NCBI GenBank assembly: GCA_964459445.1
Contig: CAYWMP010000028.1
Coordinates: 1-42,676, forward strand
Length of the DNA: 42,676 nucleotides
DNA from: CAYWMP01 sp964459445
Lineage (GTDB): Bacteria > Desulfobacterota > DSM-4660 > Desulfatiglandales > HGW-15
Reading direction: 5' to 3'
In this document: positions 31,219 through 39,248 of the stretch, in pieces
How the letters are laid out: each line of letters begins with the position of its first letter
How positions within the stretch are numbered: position 1 is the stretch's first letter
Notes under the pieces: generated by a model
Seen by the model: the letters and a program-made list of their open reading frames with translations, nothing else
Told to the model about the DNA's origin: nothing
Databases searched by the model: none
Position numbers and translations under genes: made by a program

Positions 31219-33465
31219 ATGGAAAATGATCGAGTTAATCCTGGAAGGCGTCGCTTTCTCAAAATCGGCAGTTTGGCCGGGGCAGGCCTGTTGGTTGGGG
31301 TATATTTCACGGCAGGGGGAGAACGGAAAAAATCGGCTAAAGAGGTCTGGAATCAAAAAGACGATGCACTATTACCCAATGCCTGGATTCGCATTGGGCG
31401 CGACAATAGGGTGACCGTGCGAGTGAACCATTCGGAGATGGGTCAAGGAGTTTTGACAGCCTTGCCCATGATTCTGGCAGAAGAACTGGAGGTAGATTGG
31501 TCCCGGGTCCGGGCCGAGATTGCCCCTGCTGAAGCCGTGTATAAGAATCCCAAATTCAATATCCCGATGACCGGTGCGAGCACGAGTGTTCTGACTTCCT
31601 GGGAAATACTGCGACAGGCAGGTGCCACGGTGCGTGAAATGCTCCTCTCAGCCGCTTCAAAGACCTGGGCCGTGCCTCGCTCGGAATGTTACGCTGAAAG
31701 GGGATTTGCATACCATCGCCAGACAGATCGTCAGATTTCCTATGGTGAACTGGTCTCTAAAGCGGCGACTCTGCCAATACCGGAAAACGTAACCCTTAAA
31801 GATGCAAATAAATTCAAGATAATTGGCCGATCCATCCCACGCCTTGAAACGCCCTCAAAGATTGATGGCTCAGCCATCTTTGGGACCGACATCCAGGTAC
31901 CCGATCAATGGATCGCCACCGTAATCCATCCGCCCGTATTTGGCAGCAAACTCCAAAGCTTCGACCCTATGCAATCCGAAGCTATCCCAGGTGTGCATCG
32001 TGTTCTGCCCCTATCAACAGCGATTGCCATAATAGGCCAAACCTTCTGGGATGTCCAAAAGGGTGCTGATGTACTTAAAGTGGTGTGGGATAATAACCAA
32101 AAAGATATTCTTAATAGCGAAACCCTAAGGGAACAATGGGAAAAATTGGCCCGGAAAGAAGGCAAGACGATTTTTGACCGAGGTGACCCGGAAAAGGCCT
32201 TAGCCGCATCCGCTCGGAAATTCCATGCCGTCTATGAGTTGCCCTTTCAAGCCCATGCCACGCCCGAACCCATGAACTGCACGGCCCATGTGCGAAAAGA
32301 CCGTTGCGACATTTGGGTGCCGACCCAAAACCAGGACGGGGCACAGGAAACCGCGGCCAAGATAACCGGTCTGCCCTACAAGAATGTACATGTGCACACC
32401 ACTTTTTTAGGTGGGGGTTTCGGGCGACGGATTGAGACCGACTATGTGGCGGAGGCCGTGGAAATTTCCAAGAAAATTCGAGCTCCGGTTAAGGTCCTTT
32501 GGGCAAGGGAAGAGGATATACAACATGATTTCTACAGGCCCGCCAGCTTTCACGACCTACGAGCAGGCCTCGACCACAACGGCATGCCTGTTGCGTGGAC
32601 CCATAGGATCGTCGGCCCGGATCACATGGCCCAGAGGCTTCCCGTTCTCCTGCGCTCTATGCTTCCCTATTGGGTGCCAAGGGGCGCAAGGAATATGGCT
32701 AACTCGGTATTGGAGTTCCTCCTTCCGAAGGTCATTCCCGGTAAGAAGGCCTGCGAAGGAGCTGCGCCTCTTAAGTACAGGATACCGAATGCTCGCGTGG
32801 ATTTCGTCCATGATGATCCGGGCATCCCGACAGGATTCTGGCGTTCTGTGAGCTATTCAAGCAACGTGTTTGTGGTGGAAAGCTTTATAGATGAGATCGC
32901 CCATGAAACGGGAAAAACTCCATTTGAACTGCGATATGAATTGCTCAAAGATATCCCTAGCCTCCAAAACGTGCTCAAACTCGCCTCGGAAAGATCCAGA
33001 CTAAGCCAGGGGCAGGATCAAGAAAAATATAGAGGGTTAGCTGTTTGCGATTTTCACGGGACAATGCTGGCGATTATGGCTGAAGTTTCCGTCAAGCCGG
33101 GTGGGGAGGTTAAGGTTCACCGTGTGGTTTGTGCCGTGGATTGCGGGACGGTCATCAATCCGAGAATTGTGGAGGCCCAGATGAGGAGCGGCATCGTGTT
33201 TGGGCTCACAGCCACCCTGAAAAGCGCCGTCACCATTCGTGGCGGGCGAACCGCACAGAGCAATTTGGACGACTTTCCTTTACTCCGTTTCGATGAAATG
33301 CCGGAGGTCGATGTGCATATCGTTTCAAGCAACCGCCCACCGACCGGTATTGGTGAAACTGCTGTGCCTCTAATAGCCCCGGCCGTAACCAATGCGGTCT
33401 TTGCCGCAACTGGGAAGCGTATTCGTAAACTGCCTATCGACCCAAATGAACTTAAGAGCGGCTGA
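31219..33465 (+). CDS. Molybdopterin-binding subunit of IorB-type aldehyde/isoquinoline oxidoreductase
   Basis: 748 residues of the xanthine-oxidase family, IorB subfamily. The twin-arginine signal RRRFLKIGSLAGAGLLVG is near the N terminus (Arg10-Arg12). Moco-contact segments include NHSEMGQGVLTALPMILAEE, GFGRRIETDYVAEAV, ARPASF-like FYRPASFHDL and, near the end, PPTGIGETAVPLIAPAV with the catalytic Glu in GIGE. It hydroxylates or oxidises an aldehyde or N-heterocycle in the periplasm using water. With the 2Fe-2S subunit it forms a two-protein enzyme whose acceptor may be a cytochrome or the nearby exported flavodoxin (inference). No XdhC-type maturation gene is nearby. Confidence 0.93.
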   Translation: MENDRVNPGRRRFLKIGSLAGAGLLVGVYFTAGGERKKSAKEVWNQKDDALLPNAWIRIGRDNRVTVRVNHSEMGQGVLTALPMILAEELEVDWSRVRAEIAPAEAVYKNPKFNIPMTGASTSVLTSWEILRQAGATVREMLLSAASKTWAVPRSECYAERGFAYHRQTDRQISYGELVSKAATLPIPENVTLKDANKFKIIGRSIPRLETPSKIDGSAIFGTDIQVPDQWIATVIHPPVFGSKLQSFDPMQSEAIPGVHRVLPLSTAIAIIGQTFWDVQKGADVLKVVWDNNQKDILNSETLREQWEKLARKEGKTIFDRGDPEKALAASARKFHAVYELPFQAHATPEPMNCTAHVRKDRCDIWVPTQNQDGAQETAAKITGLPYKNVHVHTTFLGGGFGRRIETDYVAEAVEISKKIRAPVKVLWAREEDIQHDFYRPASFHDLRAGLDHNGMPVAWTHRIVGPDHMAQRLPVLLRSMLPYWVPRGARNMANSVLEFLLPKVIPGKKACEGAAPLKYRIPNARVDFVHDDPGIPTGFWRSVSYSSNVFVVESFIDEIAHETGKTPFELRYELLKDIPSLQNVLKLASERSRLSQGQDQEKYRGLAVCDFHGTMLAIMAEVSVKPGGEVKVHRVVCAVDCGTVINPRIVEAQMRSGIVFGLTATLKSAVTIRGGRTAQSNLDDFPLLRFDEMPEVDVHIVSSNRPPTGIGETAVPLIAPAVTNAVFAATGKRIRKLPIDPNELKSG

Positions 33466-33494
33466 GTGGGAGCATTACCGGTTGGGAGAATACT

Positions 33495-33693
33495 GATCTA
33501 CTGGCTGCGGAGGCCTTTCTTTTGTTCCGGACCTCCCGGGCTGGTCTTTTCATCGACTTATCTGCGAGGGATTCTTGCCCCCTCCCCATTCTCCTCGCTT
33601 TGCTCAGAGCTGGGGCTTCCCCCGCGGATAAGACGCGAAAAGACAGCGCCCTCCCGCTAGTCACGCCAGAAAAGCATCCACAGCCAGTAGATC
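33495..33693. repeat. Long foldback element after the molybdenum hydroxylase genes
   Basis: Outer arms of 26 bases, 33495-33520 and 33668-33693 (GATCTACTGGCTG, GGA, GC, TTTTCT), match at 23 positions. Inner arms 33544-33581 and 33612-33644 pair through GTCTTTTC, CTTATC, GCG and GCCCC. A 35-base piece (33512-33546) recurs inverted at 34285-34319 inside the next foldback with about 32 matches. It fills the 272-base gap 33466-33737 between opposing genes. No coding capacity; a frame across it is spurious. MITE-like or a very large bidirectional terminator. Confidence 0.75.
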
Positions 33694-33737
33694 CATCTCT
33701 AAGACTGATTGGACGAACTAATAGATGGAGTTTTCGC

Positions 33738-34166
33738 TCACTTCTTTCTGGGTACGACTTGAACCTTTGCCATGACTTCACCGTATCCCATACAATCCAC
33801 CCCTGTGTCGGGACATTTGACGTATTTCATGAAATGAAAATCGTTCGGTTCATGCCCTTCACTCAGCCTTTCATTAATCAAAGCAACAGGAATGGTGAGT
33901 TGAGAGGCGAGGTACACGCAGATTTTTTTAGGGCAGAGCTTTGTAATGAAATTGCCATCCGCATCCAAAATCATTTTTTGGCCTTCAACATGCCCTGAAT
34001 TACAGTGCCTGGACTTAATAATCTCCGCTTCAATGGAATAAAGTGGTGCTGTTTTCGCAACCCGGTTTAAGTGTCTGACACGGTACCCACCTTCATGAAG
34101 CATTTCCACCTCATTTTCAGTATACCCTACCCGTTCCGCGTATCTCTTCACTATCTCATCTGCCAT
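33738..34166 (-). CDS. TIGR04076-like small Cys-containing protein (first copy)
   Basis: 142 residues starting MADEIVKRYAERVGYTENEV, with AAAGGAGAATACC upstream; the open frame extends to 34322 but reads through a repeat. The core pattern SRHCNSGHVEGQKMILDADG, then LCPKKICVYLASQLTI, and VKCPDTGVDCMGYGEVMAKV resembles the TIGR04076 family (a C-x-x-G-H, C-P, and C-P-D arrangement). It has six Cys able to bind metal. The function of the family is unknown; it is widespread in anaerobes. Another member is encoded at 36107-36433. Separated from the upstream Fe-S gene by a perfect foldback. Confidence 0.65.
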   Translation of the reverse strand: MADEIVKRYAERVGYTENEVEMLHEGGYRVRHLNRVAKTAPLYSIEAEIIKSRHCNSGHVEGQKMILDADGNFITKLCPKKICVYLASQLTIPVALINERLSEGHEPNDFHFMKYVKCPDTGVDCMGYGEVMAKVQVVPRKK

Positions 34167-34258
34167 GGTATTCTCCTTTATTAACTCTCCTCGTTTGAAT
34201 GATTTATCTATGAAGTATGTGATTGGTTTGTAAATGTTAGTTCCGAAAACCGCTACAC

Positions 34259-34331
34259 CTGGTTCGTGTGGGCTTTTCTGAAGTGACCAGCACGGGAGAT
34301 CCGGAACAAAAGAAAAGCCCACACGAACCAG
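34259..34331. repeat. Perfect 21-bp inverted repeat abutting the Fe-S gene stop codon
   Basis: The arms 34259-34279 (CTGGTTCGTGTGGGCTTTTC plus T) and 34311-34331 are exact complements, with a 31-base loop. The last base touches the stop codon of the leftward gene at 34332. The loop plus inner arm shares about 32 of 35 bases with the element at 33512-33546. A stem this long with no T-run on the gene side is unlike a normal terminator. Confidence 0.9.
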
Positions 34332-34997
34332 TTATGCCTCCCTACGTCGAATGGCCGTCGCTTCTGTTGGGCATGTTGTAACGCAAAGTCCACATCCGTA
34401 ACATGCTTCGGGACTATAGACCATTTCATCCCCTTCCCATCTGCGGGCAACAAAAGCACATCTATCAATGCAATCTCCGCAATGGGTGCACATGTCCATA
34501 TCCGTTTCTGCGACATATTCAGAGTAGGCTATGAGATCCTTTCGTCCATAGGAATTCATGATTTGAAGATCGTGGCAGCAGCAGTTGCAACAGCTGCAGA
34601 GCGCAAACATCTTCTGCCCAGGCAAATAGAAGCTCAGATGGATTAGGCCTTTCTCATTCGCAACACGCAGCACCTCCTCTGCCTCCTCCATCGAAATCCT
34701 TCTCGCCTTTCCTTCGGCTATTCCTTTATCTGCAACCTCATCTATATTAAAACACACTTCTCGGGGATTATCGCATCGTGCATAGTGGGTCCGGCAAATG
34801 CAATGGGTGAGTGCAATGGATTGTGCATTGCGCAATATTTCCAGAACCTGCTCTGAGGGCATGACCCACTGTTTTGGTTCAAAGGACTCCCTTATCGGTA
34901 TGACCCTTGAAGAGTAGGAGATGTCTCCACGTTTCAACCATTTGTCATATTTTTGGATTCGCTCTTCCAAAAAGGAATCATTGGGTTTCGCTCTCAT
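34332..34997 (-). CDS. Two-cluster 4Fe-4S protein with extra Cys-rich region
   Basis: 221 residues. The C-terminal ferredoxin part holds two 4Fe-4S motifs, CTHCGDCIDRC and CYGCGLCVTTCP (about 170-215). A central region has THCICRTHYARC plus a Cys cluster CSCCNCCCH (about 130-140), unlike a simple ferredoxin and suggesting further clusters or a metal site. The N-terminal third carries SSRVIPIRESFEPKQWVMPS. Similar proteins are annotated only as 4Fe-4S binding proteins; the substrate is unknown. AAAGGATGGG lies before the ATG. A long foldback abuts its stop. Confidence 0.85.
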   Translation of the reverse strand: MRAKPNDSFLEERIQKYDKWLKRGDISYSSRVIPIRESFEPKQWVMPSEQVLEILRNAQSIALTHCICRTHYARCDNPREVCFNIDEVADKGIAEGKARRISMEEAEEVLRVANEKGLIHLSFYLPGQKMFALCSCCNCCCHDLQIMNSYGRKDLIAYSEYVAETDMDMCTHCGDCIDRCAFVARRWEGDEMVYSPEACYGCGLCVTTCPTEATAIRRREA

Positions 34998-35066
34998 CTT
35001 ATCCCATCCTTTTTCTTAGTTTGAGTTTCGCTTCCCCTATTCTATTGATATTCATTAATTCGGTTA

Positions 35067-35579
35067 TCATTTGACCGGAAAAACCATGCAGGTGTTCATG
35101 CCTACGGCATACAGCTTTTCTTCCTGATCCATGATTTTTCCCTCAGCCGTCGCCACACGCTTCCCAACATGCACGGATTTGGCTTCGCACCTAAGCAGCC
35201 CTGTATCGATTGTGATGGGGCTAATGAAATTGACTTTGATCTCAAGGGTTGAACAGGCCAAACCTTTGGGGAGCGTAGATAGAATGGAAGCGGTCATAGC
35301 TGTATCCAGCAAGGTGCTGGCGATGCCCCCATGAACGGTGCCAAAGGGATTGCAGAGATATTCGTCCGGTTCAAGTTCGAAGACAGCTAAACCATGATCG
35401 ACCTCTGCCACACGATACCCCAGGAGTTTCGCAACCGGTGGCGGCGGAATTTCTCCGGCCTTAACACCCCGCAAAAAATCCAACCCGGATATTGACATGG
35501 CATCTCTTGCGTTTGCTTTAGGATCATTCCAGGTGATGGTGCGAACACGCTCGGCCATATTTTTTCCTTTTTCGGACAT
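35067..35579 (-). CDS. Hotdog-fold thioesterase, PaaI family
   Basis: 170 residues from ATG 35579 (AGGGGATTACCA upstream; the frame extends 12 codons further without support). The hotdog domain has a LGYRVAEVDHGLAVFELEPD start, active-site region NPFGTVHGGIASTLLDTAMT (HGG loop plus Asp), and KVNFISPITIDTGLLRCEAK. PaaI-type enzymes hydrolyse acyl- or aryl-CoA thioesters and often detoxify dead-end CoA intermediates. It overlaps no gene; the C_GCAxxG_C_C gene starts upstream and ends 19 bases before this start. Confidence 0.9.
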   Translation of the reverse strand: MSEKGKNMAERVRTITWNDPKANARDAMSISGLDFLRGVKAGEIPPPPVAKLLGYRVAEVDHGLAVFELEPDEYLCNPFGTVHGGIASTLLDTAMTASILSTLPKGLACSTLEIKVNFISPITIDTGLLRCEAKSVHVGKRVATAEGKIMDQEEKLYAVGMNTCMVFPVK

Positions 35580-35598
35580 TGGTAATCCCCTATGAGAA

Positions 35599-36030
35599 TT
35601 AGATGATTGAAACAACCATCCTCGCCGCCTCCTCTGTATAATTGAAACACTTTTCCTTAATATTCTTTGCGTAGAAGGCTTCCTGTCCCTGTTTTGTGCC
35701 TAAATCGCAGCCTGTGAGCTCTTTGCAATTCGTTGAGCCGAATTTGCCCTCAAAGGTGTCGATCAGTTTTTGAACCCTGGAGTAAAGCTCATCAACGGAA
35801 TCGTCGGGTTTACTTCTTCCATGGACCATGTTGAGGGCCATGATGGCCCCGCTAAGGGCCCCACAAATACCGCAGGTCCTTGAAAGCCCACTACAAAAGC
35901 CCGTAGCCATCTTTGGTATAAGGTCAGATTTGATGCCCCTACTTTCCGCCACGGCAAGCAATACACTTTCCGCGCAATAGAATCCCGATTCAAAATGCTC
36001 TCTACTCCGTTTTGCTATATCGTTATTCAT
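35599..36030 (-). CDS. C_GCAxxG_C_C family redox protein
   Basis: 143 residues. The family signature is present: ESGFYCAESVL, FCSGLSRTCGICGALSGA (the C-G-x-C-G-A core) and later NCKELTGCDL and KCFNYTEEAA. These Cys-rich helical proteins of unknown function occur in anaerobes and may bind a metal or cluster. Two adjacent Met codons begin the frame; the second (36030) has GGAGG at a better 6-base spacing than the first (36033). It is cotranscribed with the thioesterase downstream. Confidence 0.88.
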   Translation of the reverse strand: MNNDIAKRSREHFESGFYCAESVLLAVAESRGIKSDLIPKMATGFCSGLSRTCGICGALSGAIMALNMVHGRSKPDDSVDELYSRVQKLIDTFEGKFGSTNCKELTGCDLGTKQGQEAFYAKNIKEKCFNYTEEAARMVVSII

Positions 36031-36106
36031 CATAAACCTCCTCTACGAAGTCCAGCAACTTGGGAGTTAATCATCTCTCAAGCAGACGGATGTGTATGCC
36101 CAGATG

Positions 36107-36433
36107 TTAGGCCCATTCGACCTTTTTGGGCTCAACAAGCTTTTTTCGAGTGATCTTCATGACAACGCCTGCGTCAGTGGGATCCGGGCATCGCACGAAC
36201 TCCGTTGTCCTCCCCTCAGGATCGATTTTCTTTTCGTATGTCGTTCCCTCATATTTCCATGGCAATGTCCCGCCGAATTGGAGGGTTCGGATCATACTGT
36301 TCACACTATCCATTAACCAAGGACAAACCCTCCCCACATCATCCGGATATTTGAATTTATCTCCGACCCTGTGAAGATCACACCCATCACCTTTGTAAAT
36401 CTCAAGCTCAATCTCGTAATCAACCTTTCCCAT
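36107..36433 (-). CDS. TIGR04076-like small Cys-containing protein (second copy)
   Basis: 108 residues: MGKVDYEIELEIYKGDGCDL, HRVGDKFKYPDDVGRVCPWL, a central IRTLQFGGTLPW and a final FVRCPDPTDAGVVMKI. The order C-x-x-H-x-x-G-D, C-P-W and C-P-D matches TIGR04076. AAGGAGAC lies just upstream of the ATG. It is related in pattern but not close in sequence to the product of 33738-34166. Function unknown; small, soluble, probably metal-binding. Confidence 0.75.
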   Translation of the reverse strand: MGKVDYEIELEIYKGDGCDLHRVGDKFKYPDDVGRVCPWLMDSVNSMIRTLQFGGTLPWKYEGTTYEKKIDPEGRTTEFVRCPDPTDAGVVMKITRKKLVEPKKVEWA

Positions 36434-36547
36434 GAAGTCTCCTTACTCATTCATGCAAAATCAGATGGCCCTCCTAGCAATACTCTCAATTGTTGCTTCT
36501 AAAACAAAATGATAAAGAGTGCACTTAGATCATTGAGATCTTGTAGT

Positions 36548-36674
36548 CCAGTAATGAGCCATTTTTTACAAGATCAAGGAAATCGAGGGATTGCGCGGAG
36601 GCATACCAAGGGTATGTCGCACAAACAATCCAGAAGATTGACGCTGATATTGTGGAAAAGGGCCATTTCTGTTC
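36548..36674. repeat. Palindromic repeat, copy C (end-related to A and B)
   Basis: A foldback of about 127 bases. The ends are CCAGTAATGAGCC-TTTTTTACAA on the left and, on the other strand from the right, ACAGAAATGGCCC-TTTTCCACAA followed by TATCAGCGTC. The latter matches the end of copies A and B. The centre is CATACC-AAG-GGTATG (36602-36616). Its right end lies 9 bases from the stop codon of the DUF3795 gene. Interior sequence differs from A and B. Confidence 0.7.
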
Positions 36675-36682
36675 GGAAGGTG

Positions 36683-37129
36683 TCAAATATATCGACACAC
36701 ATCCTTTGTTTCTTCCCAATACCCCTCAATACCGATCTTTTTCATTCGGCTATTCATCTTGATCCAGCGTTTTTGAAGATGAGGATCGAAGTTGGTCCTA
36801 TCGCAGGGAAATTCCTCACATTGAAAACAATAGTCCACGCCCTTTTCTCTATGGCAGTCAACTACACCGCAATTGGGATATTTACATGTGCCTTTTCGGC
36901 AGCCTTCACAATCGGGTTCTGCAAAAAAGGCCAGCATATTTTTAAAGAATGGGTAATCCTTGAAAGCCGGAATAAAAGCCGAGAACCTCTCCGCGTAGAT
37001 GTCAAAATTCCCAAGTAATTTTTGCAGTTCCTGGCTATGCAACCCGATATCGCCTTTTGTATAGGCAAAGCATTTTTTGCAGCTTAGCCCACAAGGTGCA
37101 AGGTGTTCCAGAATTTCAGCGTAATCCAT
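36683..37129 (-). CDS. DUF3795 Cys-rich protein
   Basis: 148 residues. A zinc- or cluster-type Cys pattern: APCGLSCKKCFAY near the N terminus, then CEGCRKGTCKYPNCGVVDCH and VDYCFQCEEFPCDR, followed by WIKMNSRMKKIGIEGYW. This is the DUF3795 arrangement found in anaerobic bacteria and archaea; function unknown. Three Met codons lie close together; 37129 is chosen because GGAG stands 6 bases upstream of it. The SRPBCC gene ends 16 bases upstream, so they are in one operon. Confidence 0.88.
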   Translation of the reverse strand: MDYAEILEHLAPCGLSCKKCFAYTKGDIGLHSQELQKLLGNFDIYAERFSAFIPAFKDYPFFKNMLAFFAEPDCEGCRKGTCKYPNCGVVDCHREKGVDYCFQCEEFPCDRTNFDPHLQKRWIKMNSRMKKIGIEGYWEETKDVCRYI

Positions 37130-37145
37130 TTTCATCTCCATTTTC

Positions 37146-37646
37146 TCATTTAGCCGGGGCTTTAAGCAATTCGCCTGTTTCAAGATAGTGATTCATTGAA
37201 GCCTCCCAGAATTTCATGCCTTCATTGAAACGCTCTTCCGTGAGATCCTCGATGAACCTGTTCCCTTCCTCGTTCAGGGCCGTAAAAGTATAGGCAATCT
37301 CAATCCAGGATTTGCCTTCCTTTTCATCTTTAATGGAAACCGTCAGTTTTGTCGCCCTGGAACCAGGCGTGATTCTGGCGAACTCGACGATTCCTCGGTC
37401 TTTATTGTGCTTTGTAATCACCCAGATGGTATCGTTTTCTCCCTCCTGCCGGGATATGAAAACGCAGCCCTCCTCTGCATATCCGGATTCCGAATAGATC
37501 AGGTCGTAATCCCATCCATCCAACCATTCCGCCTCTCTCACTGGACAGATCAACGGAAACACGGTTTGTGGATCCGCATTGATGGCTTGTCTATAGCTCC
37601 TTGTAATGCGTTTCGCTTTAAATGGACTTTTCTTTTCCGGTTCCAT
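37146..37646 (-). CDS. SRPBCC-fold (START/Bet v1-like) protein
   Basis: 166 residues. A single lipid-binding-like domain with YRQAINADPQTVFPLICPVR, EAEWLDGWDYDLIYSESGYA, EEGCVFISRQ and a long final helix EERFNEGMKFWEASMNHYLE. SRPBCC proteins bind hydrophobic ligands or act as cyclases/hydrolases; nothing indicates the ligand. AAGGAGTGGGGTC precedes the ATG. It is the upstream neighbour of the DUF3795 gene; the GNAT gene ends 43 bases upstream. Confidence 0.8.
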   Translation of the reverse strand: MEPEKKSPFKAKRITRSYRQAINADPQTVFPLICPVREAEWLDGWDYDLIYSESGYAEEGCVFISRQEGENDTIWVITKHNKDRGIVEFARITPGSRATKLTVSIKDEKEGKSWIEIAYTFTALNEEGNRFIEDLTEERFNEGMKFWEASMNHYLETGELLKAPAK

Positions 37647-37689
37647 GACCCCACTCCTTTATTAAACTTTTCGATTCTCATTCGTTTTA

Positions 37690-38100
37690 TCAGCAAAGCT
37701 TTAACTGCATACCCTGGGCGTCTTCCGGTCTTCGGATAAACCCGTACCTTTCGTAGAATGCCATCTTCCCTGGCACCGAAAATAACCAAACAATGCGCAG
37801 GCCCTCTGATCTGCAATGATCAAGGAGTTGATCTAGAAGGTTGCTTCCGATGCCCTTGCCTTGATATTTCGGAATCACTATTAAATCCGCAATAAGTGCA
37901 TAGAGAACGCCATCGGAAAGTACCCTGCCGAAACCAACGAGTTGATCTTCATGATAGGCAGATGTCGCAAACCAACTCCCGGATATAGCCTTATCAAGCT
38001 CTTTCGGGCTTGCCTGGTAATGTTTATTCCACCCTGTCGTCTCAAACAGCGCCCCATATTCATCTCTATCCGGCAATCCATTCTCGTATTTGATTTCCAT
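37690..38100 (-). CDS. GNAT-family N-acetyltransferase
   Basis: 136 residues from ATG 38100. The acetyl-CoA-binding motif A is intact: LIADLIVIPKYQGKGIGSNL (Q-G-K-G-I-G), with GRVLSDGVLYALIADL preceding it and FYERYGFIRRPEDAQGM as the final strand-turn. This family acetylates amines of small molecules or proteins; the substrate is unknown. An upstream in-frame ATG at 38142 would overlap the aminotransferase end and is less likely. Only 16 bases separate it from the aminotransferase stop. Confidence 0.88.
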   Translation of the reverse strand: MEIKYENGLPDRDEYGALFETTGWNKHYQASPKELDKAISGSWFATSAYHEDQLVGFGRVLSDGVLYALIADLIVIPKYQGKGIGSNLLDQLLDHCRSEGLRIVWLFSVPGKMAFYERYGFIRRPEDAQGMQLKLC

Positions 38101-38116
38101 GGTAATCCCACATATT

Positions 38117-39232
38117 TTATTGGACCGATTTGAGATAATCATCCAGCTTTTCTATGCATTCAGAGAGGTTTTCGCGCCCGAATCCGATTCTGAAATTCTT
38201 TCTAAAATCTCCGTAAATGGTTCCAGGCACGAGCAATACGCCCGAATTTTTCACCAAATCCCTGCAAAAAGAAACAATTTGCTGCCCGTTAGCAAGAGCC
38301 GGAAAGGCAATGGGCCCTGCCTTAGGAGGAGCCCATCGAAATATGTCCCCATGTTTGGAAAAGAACTGTTCCAGGATTTTGAGGTTTTTGTGAATAATGC
38401 CAAGATTCCTCTCAACAAGCCGGCCTTTGTGCTTCAGAGCAACAGTTGCGAGAAATTCACTGGGTGCACTGTTGCATATCGTGGTGTAATCCTTGTACGC
38501 AGCCAATTTATCAAAGAGCTCCCGATTCCGTGTCGCCGCCCAGCCGATTCGAAGACCAGCCAGCCCGAAACTCTTGGACATGACCCCCAAAGACACCCCT
38601 CGTTCATCCACATCACATAGTGCGGGGAGTCTGTCTTTCTCATCATATTCCAGGAAGCGGTACACCTCGTCTGAGAAAAGGATAAATCCGTGCCTTTGAG
38701 ATAGCGAGATCAGTTCTTCAAAATCCGCTTTTTCCATCAGGAATCCGGTCGGATTATGAGGGCAATTAATAATTACGGCTTTGGTGTCCGGTCGGAGGCT
38801 GTTCTTCAAATATTCCATATCGAGTTTCCAGTTTTGCTCATCCACCCCCTGCCACAGCGTCAAATCACACCCAATGGCCCTGGCAATCTCAAATAGCGAT
38901 TGATAGGCCGGGTAATGCACCACAACATGGTCACCCTTTTCGAGCATGACATTCATAAAGGCAAAAATGGCCTCCTCTGCACCGGAATAGACGAGGAGTT
39001 GATCGGCATGGGTGACTTCATAAAGGCTCGATATTTGCTTTCGCAGGATCGGGTGACCCAGTGATTCGGTATACCCAAGCCACAATTCCTGAAATGCATC
39101 CGCAGCCCCCGGCTCCATACCGAGGATTTCTTGAAGGGAGAAGGATTCGCAATCGGAACAACAGAGCAGATAGGGTGCGGTGAACTCATGTTCTGCAAAG
39201 TACCTTTCTAATTCAAATTGGGGAATTTTCAT
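38117..39232 (-). CDS. PLP-dependent aminotransferase, fold type I
   Basis: 371 residues of the class I/II aminotransferase family. The Schiff-base Lys lies in GVMSKSFGLAGLRIGW. The PLP-contact motifs are YSGAEEAIFAFMNVML, INCPHNPTGFLM and LFSDEVYRFLEY, and the substrate-carboxylate Arg is in the C-terminal FRIGFGRENL. The length is slightly short for aspartate aminotransferases and similar to capreomycidine synthase-like or putative aromatic/aspartate members. The substrate is not determined. Only a weak GGAAAT precedes the ATG. Followed by the GNAT gene. Confidence 0.92.
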   Translation of the reverse strand: MKIPQFELERYFAEHEFTAPYLLCCSDCESFSLQEILGMEPGAADAFQELWLGYTESLGHPILRKQISSLYEVTHADQLLVYSGAEEAIFAFMNVMLEKGDHVVVHYPAYQSLFEIARAIGCDLTLWQGVDEQNWKLDMEYLKNSLRPDTKAVIINCPHNPTGFLMEKADFEELISLSQRHGFILFSDEVYRFLEYDEKDRLPALCDVDERGVSLGVMSKSFGLAGLRIGWAATRNRELFDKLAAYKDYTTICNSAPSEFLATVALKHKGRLVERNLGIIHKNLKILEQFFSKHGDIFRWAPPKAGPIAFPALANGQQIVSFCRDLVKNSGVLLVPGTIYGDFRKNFRIGFGRENLSECIEKLDDYLKSVQ

Positions 39233-39248
39233 ATTTCCACTCGCTAGT

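Noticed and set aside
33466..33660. Plus-strand frame directly after the molybdenum hydroxylase
   Set aside because: It lies inside a long foldback element; its apparent protein is a by-product of the repeat.
34166..34322. N-terminal extension of the first TIGR04076-like protein
   Set aside because: The additional 52 residues translate the foldback element; a strong ribosome site supports the internal start at 34166.
36509..37018. A 169-codon plus-strand frame
   Set aside because: It runs antisense over the DUF3795 gene and through palindromic repeat C, lacks a ribosome site and has no family likeness.
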